Source: Triatoma infestans (taxonomy: Eukaryota; Arthropoda; Insecta; Hemiptera; Reduviidae). Taken from it: a stretch of 64,000 nucleotides of DNA. The stretch lies in contig JAAEAF010009011.1 of NCBI GenBank assembly GCA_011037195.1, positions 16,585-80,584 of the forward strand, written 5' to 3'. The number at the start of each line of letters is the position of its first letter. Positions within the stretch are counted from its first letter, which is position 1. Below the pieces are notes generated by a model. That model was not told where the DNA came from. It did not search any database and saw nothing but the letters and a program-made list of their open reading frames with translations. Made by a program: the position numbers and the translations under genes. Positions 55,045 through 64,000 of this stretch are shown one piece after another.

Positions 55045-56255
55045 CTATAATGGAGTTGATGAAGAGAGAAATTAGGTTTGATTAATTAGACAAGATATGA
55101 AGACACTGTTATAATATAACTATAAGTTCACACAAACTGCACTGGACTTGTAATGATTTTTATAGAATAAAGGGTGGGATTAGAGGTATGACACGATGCG
55201 ATGTATGGTTGAATCTGATAGATAGATATCTAGATCTCTCACTGGCTTATATACAGGTTCCACACTCTAGCCTGCTTAAGTGAGAGAGTACCAGAGAAAG
55301 TCTGTTTTCTCTCGGTCAGGCTTGTGTTCTCTCTCTTGCCGTTACATCATAATATAATGGAATTGATGAGGAGAGAAATTGGGATTGATTAATTAGACGA
55401 GATATATGAAGACAACACTGTTAAATCTAACTATCATCTTACACAAACTGCACTGGACTTGTAATGATTTTTATAGAATAAAGGGTGGGATTAGAGGTAT
55501 GACACGATGCGATGTATGGTTGAATCTGATAGATAGATATCTAGATCTCTCACTGGCTTATATACAGGTTCCACACTCTAGCCTGCTTAAGTGAGAGAGT
55601 ACCAGAGAAAGTCTGTTTTCTCTCGGTCAGGCTTGTGTTCTCTCTCTTGCCGTTACATCATAATATAATGGAATTGATGAGGAGAGAAATTGGGATTGAT
55701 TAATTAGACGAGATATGAAGATACTGTTACATATAACTATAAGCTTACACAAACTGCACTGGACTTGTAATGATTTTTATAGAATAAAGGTGGGAGTAGA
55801 GATATGACACGATGCGATGTATATGGTTGGATCTGATAGATAGATGTCTAGATCTCTCACTGGCTTATATACAGGTTCCCACTCTAGCCTGCTTAAGTGA
55901 GATGAGTACCAGAGAAAGTCTGTTTTCCTCTCGGTTCAGACTTGTGGTTCTCTCTCTTCCGTGACCATCATAATCTCATGGAATTGATGATGAGAGTAAA
56001 TTGGGATTGATTAATTAGACGAGATATAAACACTGTTATATATCACTATAGATCTACACAACTGCACTGGACTTGTATGATTTTTATGGAGAATAAAAGG
56101 TGGAGTAATATCGCCCATGAATATGGTTAATCTGATAGATAGATCTAGCTCTCTCATGCTTATATACAGGTTCCCCACTCTAGCTTGCTTAAGTGAGAGA
56201 GTACCAGAGAGAGTCTGTTTTCTCTCGGCCGGGCTTGTGTTCTCTCTCTTAACGT
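55045..56255 (+). repeat. Tandem array of a ~309-base unit, four copies
   Basis: The marker CTGCACTGGACTTGTA occurs at 55137, 55448, 55754 and 56062. Units start near AATGGAATTGATGAGGAGAG and end near CTCTCTCTTGCCGTTACA. Each has a TATA-like GCTTATATACAGG followed by an ACTCTAGCCTGCTTAAG block. Units 2 and 3 are nearly identical; unit 4 has many small deletions. Confidence 0.9.
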
Positions 56256-57290
56256 TACAGTAACTATGATCCCTGGGTCTACGTAACTATGATTAACTGA
56301 GCTCTACAACTTCCGAATCCAATCGTTGCACCAAAGCGAAAAGAGGTGCAGTAGGGTTTCCCTCTACTTATTCTGCTATTGAAGAATTCCTTACTCGACT
56401 ACCAAACATCCTATCATCAGCAATTACCCTCATTATCTCGAATTTATCCACCAAACTTCCTTCAAGTACTCACTCTTATATAAATCTAGTGATCTAATCC
56501 ACGTGCTCACCTCAAAAAGTGAAAAAAAAGAAGAGAAAGTTGGAAAGATCTGAACTATTAACTTCGAGAAATGTTGTTAAAGGTGTTCAGTTTTAAATGA
56601 AGAGATAAGCTCACTCCCAACTTTTTCATCTCAACAGATTTGTTGAACTTAGTTACTTAGTTGCTTTAAGTGTGATGAAAGTTTTTAAAAAATTCCAATT
56701 TATAACAAAATCTCATAAAAGATATGATAATGTTTCCATCTTTTTTATAATGTTTTTGTGTTTCTTTTTTTTTTGAAAAGTTTTATTTTTTTTTACAATA
56801 TTTTTTTTTTATGTAGAAAAATATTATTTACGCAAATAAAGATTTGTTTTTTTTTTTTTAGCAACTTTATTAAATAAACAAAAAATTATTGTAAGATAAT
56901 TAATAAAATTTTAAGTGGTTCTTATAGTTTAATATACTAGTTGAATGGAAGTGAATTCAAGAGATAGAAAATCTAAAGTGGAAGTTTAGTGTAAGATAGA
57001 TAGAATCATTATAAGTTGCTAGAGTGGGAAAGTGGTGTGTATATACGTGACGTGTATACCATATAAGGCATCAAGAGATCTTACAGCCAAGAATTTACCA
57101 CGTATAACTTTCTCATTAACGTAGAATAAATGAATTTTCAACGTATTGTTTGTTTCAAGTTTGCTTGTTTTTTTTAATAAATAAATACAAAAAATCTATT
57201 TAAGGTATAATTTATTTATCCCATAGATAATAAAATATTTACGTGCGTAATTAAATACGTCAATGTTTTGTTTAACGGTTTTTGAACTCA
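56256..57290. other. AT-rich interval
   Basis: Long T and A runs at 56760-56880; no gene seen. Confidence 0.5.
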
Positions 57291-57304
57291 ATTCCTTTAT
57301 TTTT

Positions 57305-57755
57305 ATTAGAGGGCAATGAGAGGGTGGATCATTTGGCTAGGGAGGGATCATCAAGCAGGGAGTTTCGGATTATCTCCTCTCCCTTAGTAGGACAGGCCTG
57401 AGGACCTTGGTCGAGGTAGTGACTGGACACGCTTGGGTGTCTTGTCACTTGTTTAATATAGGGTGGACATCTAGTCCCATTTGTCAGAACTGTGATGATG
57501 GAGTTAGAGGAACGGTGTATCACTACATATGCCAGTGTCCCCGTTTCGTTGGTTTCGTGTATTTGGGAGGGTACCACTCTCGTAGGATTGTCTGGGTGAG
57601 CTAGAGTTGAAGGATATCTTGGGATATTGTAGATTGACCGGGTGGCTACCGGGGAAGATTATTTAAGGGGTTGAATTGAGGGGTATCGGCGGGGGGGGAT
57701 AAAAGCCATATAGGCTTAGGGCCCATGCCAAAAATGGCACCCAGTTCAATACGCA
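57305..57755 (+). pseudogene. RNase H-type LINE, C-terminus and 3' end
   Basis: Begins with EGNERVDHLAREGS, the end of the RNase H. A deletion joins this to SREFRIISSPLSRTGLRTL-like sequence, then TGHAWVSCHLFNIGWTSSPI and CQNCDDGVRGTVYHYICQCP (knuckle, near 57480-57540). Ends GGCACCCAGTTCAATACG. Same family as 6412-7575, which keeps the segment deleted here. Confidence 0.85.
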
Positions 57756-57769
57756 ATATTTATTTTTTA

Positions 57770-58065
57770 CTACGCCATCATTGGTCGCGGCTCTTCAGCC
57801 ATTCGACGTCGAGCTTCCCAATATAATACCGATCTCTCCATTGGTACGATATTAATAAAATTATTCCTACGTCCGCTAAGCGAGGGCATACGTCAAGATG
57901 CTGTGATATCATTGCTTTCCCTCCGCACAAGACGCAGGATGGGTCCGTCACCACTCCAATTCGATAGAGTTGGACCTGTATATAATCGTGTCCAGTATTA
58001 TACCAGTGTAATAAATCGTGTCCAGTATTATACCAGTGTAATAAATCGTGTCCAGGATCGTGACT
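57770..58065 (-). pseudogene. LINE C-terminal fragment with internal short tandem repeat
   Basis: The minus strand reads VVTDPSCVLCGGKAMISQHL then DVCPRLADVG (about 57960-57865), a CxxC...H...C knuckle, then a WEARRRMAEEP-like end near 57810. At 57985-58050 a ~31-base unit (GTGTCCAGTATTATACCAG with TGTAATAAATC) is repeated two and a half times. Confidence 0.75.
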
Positions 58066-58664
58066 GCATGCTGCAGCCAGCCAAGCTGACTCTTCTCGGT
58101 AAAGTTATTTATTGTTCAATTAGTTATTGTTCTCAAATATTACCTCAAGCATCGATAAGATAAAATATGTAAATTAGTGTAATTTGAACAATTAAACTTC
58201 AAATTAGTTGATGAAATTAAGCGTATATAGTAAATATTGGAATAAGATTCTAATCAAAATCTAAAATTTGTCGCAAAACGTGAGAATTATCCTTTGATTT
58301 CGCTGGAAACCAATTTAACTGTGTAATAATAACATATCTTACTTAATAGGAAATCATATCATAAAATAAAATGACATGTCAAATTTTATATATATTTATG
58401 GAGATTATAGGTGTTGGGAAAGCTTCCCCAGCCTGTTTTACCAAGGAAAGTGGTTGCACACACATTGAACTATACAGAATAGTTGGCAATCACACTAGAA
58501 AACCATTTTATACGCGCGCACACACACGCAACTGTAGCTGAACATTGCGGATCAAGCGACAAATTTAACTATTTACATAAAGATACATAAAATTACATAT
58601 TATTAGGAATTACGTTTAACAATCTGGTCAGTATAAATTTCATTGGAATAAAAAAATGCAGTTT
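58066..58664. other. AT-rich interval
   Basis: No gene seen; CGCGCACACACACGC microsatellite at 58515. Confidence 0.5.
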
Positions 58665-59575
58665 TTTACTTTCTCTTACTCCTAGTAAGAGAAAGTTCTG
58701 TAATCGTATCAAATTTTCGATATCGAGTGTTCACAGGAAATATCTGTTTTGAGGTCCACTGAACCACAAAAAAGTGGTTTTTAGAAAATGGTGTGTATGT
58801 GGGTGTATGTATATATGTATTTGAACAGCATAGCTCAAAAACGAAAACTCGTAGAAAGTTCAAACTTGATATTCCGTTTAGATATCACCATGGGATCTGA
58901 CAGTAGGTCAGCGGTCAAAATTCCTCAACCGGAAGTTTCTACTTAACGCTTTTTTTACTTTCTCGCGATTTTCTCCAAAACGGCTCCAACGATTTTCTTT
59001 AAACATGGTATACCAACTACACATACAAAGATCTACAACTTTTATTTGAAACATTCCTCTGGAAAAATTCATTTAAGAGCACTTTTTGGGGGAGTGGTCG
59101 GGTTAGATTTTCTTCTAAAATGCTATTTCAGTTTATTATATAATTCTGCCATCTAAATGATTTTAATTAAAATTAAATGTATTGTTTTCCTTAAACAAGG
59201 ATTGTGAACTACACATATAAAGGGCTACAACTATTATTTGAAACATTTCTCCTGGTGAAATAGGGGGCTTTTTGCGGAGGGGTGGGGTTATGTTTTTCTC
59301 TAAACTGCTATCTTAGTTAATTATACAATTCTACCAACCATACAAAATTAATTAGAAATAAATAGATGGCCAAAATTCCGAGTTTCAAGAAAATTAGTAA
59401 ATCGGAAGTGCGCTTTTACTGAACATTTTTTTTTTTAAGTTTTCGACGAACTCCAACGAATTTCATCAAATTTGGTATACCATTCTATAACATTTTCAAT
59501 TACAATTTTTAAAAAACTAGAGTAAGAGAAAGTTGTGTGAGTATATCATATCAGATTTTTTTTTTTTTTAACAAA
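58665..59575 (+). repeat. Modular ~1 kb repeat family, complete ends
   Basis: Clearest ends in the family: starts ACTTTCTCTTACTCCTAGTA (hairpin with AAGAGAAAGT) and finishes GAGTAAGAGAAAGTTGTGTG then a T run. One internal module is shortened near 59180, so the copy is about 100 bases shorter than 35957-36975. Confidence 0.85.
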
Positions 59576-60360
59576 AATTGAAATATGCTTTCATTGCGCC
59601 AATGAATTATGACAAAGCAGAAAGGTTAAATATTTTGAGCGTAATTATAAATTTTACTATATACGTAAACAGCATCACTAAAGAACGATTGATAAAGTAG
59701 CGTATTTTTTTTAAGATTTTTCTTCGGCAACCAATTTCTTCAAGATTTGATCAAGGAGACTCACTTGTAAGCATTTTATTTTCGTAAAAGTGGCATAATT
59801 CTTCAACTAATAAGCACATTATAATTTTTTTTTTTTTTTAAATTATATTTTTTATAAGGCGTAGATGAATTGCCATGAATTTTTCATTGAGAAGCATTTG
59901 TGTGAGCCGACGACATTGTGAGGTGTATATATTTTAATCAAATATTTAATAATTCTAATTTATTTAGGATTTTAATATTGTTTTACATTTGTTAAATAAC
60001 CATTTTTTAAAAGGATGTAAAAAAAATACTCTGTGTAATAGCAGTTATACAAAAAAGGTAGAAAAATAAAATAATTAAGAAAAACGATGTAGACATCTAA
60101 AAACGTCAATTTATATTTAAATTTTTTATATTGCCTAGAATCAATTAATATAAAAAAAAAGTTTCGGTTGGCCATAATATTCAAAGTTATTTAATAATTT
60201 AAAATAAATGAAATAAAAAACAGTTAAATCAGAAAACATAAAAAAATATTTTATAAAATCAAAATATGCCTGCATATGATGTAAACTCAGAATTCAATAT
60301 ATTTTAATTTAAATTTGTATAAAATTGAATTTACTTCTTATTTTCTTTTCATTCGATTGT
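59576..60360. other. AT-rich interval
   Basis: No gene or shared repeat recognised. Confidence 0.5.
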
Positions 60361-60364
60361 AGAG

Positions 60365-61160
60365 GAGGTAATAAAAGGTCATCTCAGATGAGATGCAGAG
60401 TAGAGTTGATAAGAGTAGGTCATACTAAGATGGTGGGTAAGTTGAGACAATAGAACCAATTTCTTCTTTCCAAAATTGATGAGACGAGTAAGAAGTGGGG
60501 GTTTGAGAGAGGTTGTAGGATCAGTATTAGCTGTATGGAGGAGGAAACACTCAAAGATCTAACGTAGGAAAGTAATGGCATTATTTACTGTTACTTTGAT
60601 GGCTCCAGGCAGAAGGAATTTGGTCTGTCTGGAGCAGGAGCCTGGCTAGAGGTGCTGAACAAAGAAAGATCTTTGCTTTAGAGTGTATGGCCACAGTATT
60701 CAAGGCTAAGATAATTGGTATCATTGAATGCTGCTGTATGGTGGCAGAGTAGCCGGGAGAAGTTAAAGTGGTGAGGATGTTATCTGAGGGTCAAGCTGCA
60801 ATAAATGCTTTGAATAAGTCTCTAAGTTAATGGGTGAATGTAGTAGAATAATTTATGAACTCGCTCAGAGAAACAGAGTGGCATAGATCTTCTGGTTATT
60901 CGGACGTGCGGGTATAGAGACCAATCAGAAAGCGGACGAGTTGGCTAAAGTGGGATACTTACTACCGTTTTGTGGTTCCGAACTAGCCGTGTCACCAAGC
61001 AACTTTACAACAAGGAAGTCAAACAATGGAGGAATAGAGTACTGGGGAAGCACTGGAGAGGCACGGAAGTTTCTCTCCAGGTTAGGAGATTAGTAAAAGA
61101 TACAAGACATCTTCTCTCCCTGAGTAGGGTACAACTGAGATATTTTGGTAGGTACTAATT
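60365..61160 (+). pseudogene. RNase H-type LINE, older copy
   Basis: Aligns by eye with 6412-7200: YCYFDGSRQKEFGLSGAGAW near 60590, a decayed ATVF region near 60690, a GIETNQKADELAKVG-like segment near 60915, then TKQLYNKEVKQWRNRVLGKH and RHLLSLSRVQLRYFG (60990-61155). Many stops. It ends before the knuckle. Confidence 0.8.
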
Positions 61161-63150
61161 AATTTTGGCAATGATTAATGCTTTACTGAGCTGCAGGGGA
61201 GACGGGTATGGGTTATTGGGGCTCACGCTAACGGTGCAATTAATCAAAGACGACAGGAAAAATAAATAAGTAAGCGGAACTATTCAATAGCCAAAAGAAA
61301 AAGAAGTGTTGAACGCCACGCTGTCAAAAAAACAAATTGGAAAATAATAATAATATTATAATGGAAAATAAATTGGAGTTAACAGCGAACCGCCAAATAA
61401 AAATGAAGAATATAATTTTAAAATAATTTAAAACAACAGCATCCACAATCACAGTTCAAGAAACAAAACTTCCAAAAAAATTTCCTACTCGGCACAAAAG
61501 CACAGTTTCAGCATGTACACTTCATACAAAAATATCAAATTGTCAAATTCTTATAATTTAACATGACACAGAAGTTTACTTGCCAAATATACACAATAAT
61601 ACTTGCGCAATCAACTTAATAAACACGAAATCACAATCACCAAACACTTTACATTCGCCCATATTCAATATAACCCTGTGAGACAAGATTCTTCACACAA
61701 ACGCACAATAAAGGCGATTCAACAATTTATTATCACCTAAAGAAAAATCGCAACTAAGTCTTTCAACAATAATTACGTCTCAAACTAACACATCAAACCG
61801 CTACCACCAATTTGCATGGATATTTTTGATGGTTGGACCAGAAGAGTTACTTAGATTGAGATAAGCTAAGTAACACTAAACACTGTTTATATTGTATGAG
61901 AATACAAGCACTGTAAGGAGTTTACCCTGTATTTAATTTAGAGAAGCGTTGGTAGCTGAGAAGAGAGAGTGGCTGCCTGACTAGCAGAGTGACAGTGTGA
62001 GAACGACGGTCGTTGAGTGTCAATGGTTGTTCGAATGAGAGTGCCTGAGAGGTCTCTTTAACCTTTCCATCTAATATCCATATATATTCCTTGGGCGCAG
62101 ATGCTCTGACACATAATGGTAGGGAGACATGTCATGGCGAGAGAACTGCCTCGTCGATCCATTACCATCATCAAGTTGCTTTCTAACGATTCCTTTACCC
62201 CCATAATGTAGTGCTTGTTTGAGATCTGAAACCACACTGATTATAGCTGAGCTTCCTTTCAGAATGTAGTAAACTGATTATCCAATCAATCTATCATCAT
62301 CTTCTCTAAGTCCTTGCCCCACCGGTAACCGTAAATGTGGAGCCTAAATTTATTCATAACTAAGTTCTCTTTACTATATTTATTTACTAATATTATTTCT
62401 GAGCTTGTTATTATTACATTTGAAAATAATTTTAAAATTGTTTTATAATCGTTCAATCTCGAAACCTAATTTTTTATTTTCTTTTTTTTCAATTACTAGT
62501 TCATCTTTATATGAATATCGTTGTTTGTACTGAATTTCTTTTTGCAATATAAATCACAATTCTAAGAAGTATTTCCAAAGATATGTACTAGAATTTCTTG
62601 CACCATAATAAACGTTTCTAATCCCTTTCCTCGAATAATTTAACAATACGTTATGCCAATAAGTAGAATCATCATTACAGTTCATATATTCCTATCAATG
62701 AGTTATATTACTATATATTTACATAAATTGCCGTAATTAATTTAAATCTGTAATTATGACTGCATTGTAATCGAAATAGGCGTTAATTCCCATTAATTAA
62801 GATCTTCATGAGTAAATTATTGTCCTAATACAAAATCCTCATCTGATCCTTGTAAAATTAATACAGGGAAATTTCCGCCCTCTAAATTAATATAACCGCT
62901 CGAATGATTTAATTATCAAATTATTTAATTTTGAATTTATTTACTTGTTGAGTATGTAAACATTCTTTTATTTCTAAATTGCAAGGTTCTTGTATGAAAG
63001 CGATATCGCATTTTGCATTTCCCATTGCGACATCCCCTTTCGGGAGTTTTATGCGTATAATTATTTGAAAACATTTGATGATTACACATAGTAGTATTGT
63101 GAAATAGTTACTATTTAGTTGGTTAAAAATATATTTTTTATTTATTTTAT
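61161..63150. other. Unassigned AT-rich interval
   Basis: No confident gene. The stretch 61930-62200 is less AT-rich, with direct GAGAGAGTGGC-type words and an ATATCCATATATATTCC that could be a TATA region of an unrecognised LTR or promoter. Confidence 0.35.
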
Positions 63151-63154
63151 TTTA

Positions 63155-63350
63155 AGGGGCGTCAACATCTGAGGTCATAATGCCCTAAAACTTCTCATTG
63201 CATTGCCGATCTCCAAACGGTATTCTCTTGTTGCAGACAAAACTGCCCATAATAGGTCCAGTGGCTGTAGAGGCTCGTAGAACAGGAAAATCTAATTGGC
63301 AGCCACTTTTAGACTCGAATTCGAGATCTCTCCATACTAGCGCTACCTCT
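63155..63350 (-). repeat. tRNA-derived SINE (Gly-like head), old copy
   Basis: Aligned to 40903-41107: CAACATCTGAGGTCATAATG, GCATTGCCGATCTCC, CAGACAAAACTGCCCAT, TGGCTGTAGAGGCTCGTAG and ACTCGAATTCGAGATCTC in order, with about a quarter of positions changed. Confidence 0.75.
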
Positions 63351-63429
63351 CTTTAAAGAAGAACATTTTTGAATTTTCATAGTCTATATATGATCTAATG
63401 ATTTCTTATACAATTGGCATATTAAATAA

Positions 63430-63965
63430 ATATTCTTATTTATTTTACTTCCTGTTTCTACCAACAGAAAGCCTTTAACAATGATTGCCAATTGTCACTA
63501 TCACATGCTAACATTCGAGTTAGCATTTTTGGTCCATCATCGCAACATTTCCAGCCCAGTGAAATCTATCGAGTTTAATCAGAGTGACGATATTCGCCTC
63601 TTTATATAGGTCATTTATCCTCCGCCTTCAGGAATGGTAATCCATTATGACTCTATAAATTTTTCGAAGACTCTCCTCTCAAGTCTAAGTAGCATAAGTT
63701 CGTCCCACTTTCCGAGGGATGCATACGTTCTAGCTTTCCGAGGCATAGATGTGTGACATAGATATAAACTTCAGAAATGTAGAATATACTTCTACTTCTT
63801 AGATATTTATGTAGACTAAAATAGCACCTTTTTAGCAAGAAGAAGTCTTCTTTTAATTTCTTCCGGAACATCATTGTTGGAATTGATTTGAGTTCCAAGA
63901 TTTAAACTCGCCAACCTCCTCGAAAATTGTTTTTCTCCTAATGACATCGTCCTTTTGCTAAGCTC
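63430..63965 (-). pseudogene. RTE-type LINE, C-terminal RT region
   Basis: On the minus strand: EEVGEFK near 63940, then LGTQINSNNDVPEEIKRRLL in shifted frame (63900-63850) and KRCYFSLHKYLRSRSI. Further remnants are a WDELMLLRLERRVFEKF segment near 63690 and RFHWAGNVAMM (near 63545), the RWAGHVxRM motif. The wording parallels 1935-3101. Frameshifted and not functional. Confidence 0.8.
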
Positions 63966-64000
63966 ACCATACCTACCCGTTCATAGGTATTTTGTTTTGG

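Noticed and set aside
55045..56255. CRISPR-like array
   Set aside because: Repeats are contiguous 309-base units without short spacers, in a eukaryotic context.

Overview
The window is AT-rich eukaryotic DNA, most likely from an arthropod and probably an insect. The evidence is the mix of elements: Penelope-like elements (PLEs), RTE-type and Jockey/R1-type LINEs with an RNase H domain and a DUF4780-like first ORF, tRNA-derived SINEs, a Harbinger remnant, a DUF7869-type transposon ORF, Gypsy-like LTRs and a densovirus-like integrated sequence. I recognise no complete host gene, so this is a repeat-dense intergenic region. Almost all coding sequence is broken retroelement sequence.

Layout. 1-8.6 kb: a modular ~1 kb repeat, an RTE LINE, and a LINE reverse transcriptase split in two by an inserted PLE; then a Harbinger fragment and an RNase H-bearing LINE. 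8.6-18.5 kb: two related PLE tails with GIY-YIG endonuclease remnants, a DUF7869 pseudogene and two related LTRs, one followed by a tRNA-Leu primer binding site. 18.8-26.3 kb: a foldback element, LINE 3' ends, SINEs, a densovirus-like fragment with two open frames, and a long LINE RT fragment. 28.1-32.3 kb: the most complete LINE (DUF4780-like ORF, endonuclease, RT, RNase H), minus strand, containing a 258-base assembly gap and abutting a PLE end. 33.1 kb: an intact 111-residue ORF I do not recognise. 37.9-45.6 kb: a 7.75 kb inverted and tandem duplication of already nested repeats. 45.7-48.2 kb: a small palindromic insertion and a LINE. 51.8-54.7 kb: a palindromic insertion with a 16-base target duplication, containing a LINE with its own duplication and a palindromic LTR element. 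55.0-56.3 kb: a 309-base tandem array. 57.3-64.0 kb: more LINE, SINE and modular-repeat copies.

How the parts relate. The recurring theme is PLE-type termini carrying hammerhead-ribozyme-like motifs (core CTGANGA, a hairpin, GAAA, then a cleavage-type TC). The best are at 18407-18462 and 32218-32262. Related motifs lie in small insertions flanked by 11-16 base target duplications (34444-34777, 45729-46021, 52141-54362). Two of these are palindromes with one motif per arm. They look like non-autonomous, ribozyme-bearing retroelements that could have used PLE machinery. This is the most interesting system in the window. All family assignments come from reading motifs by eye; no database search was run.
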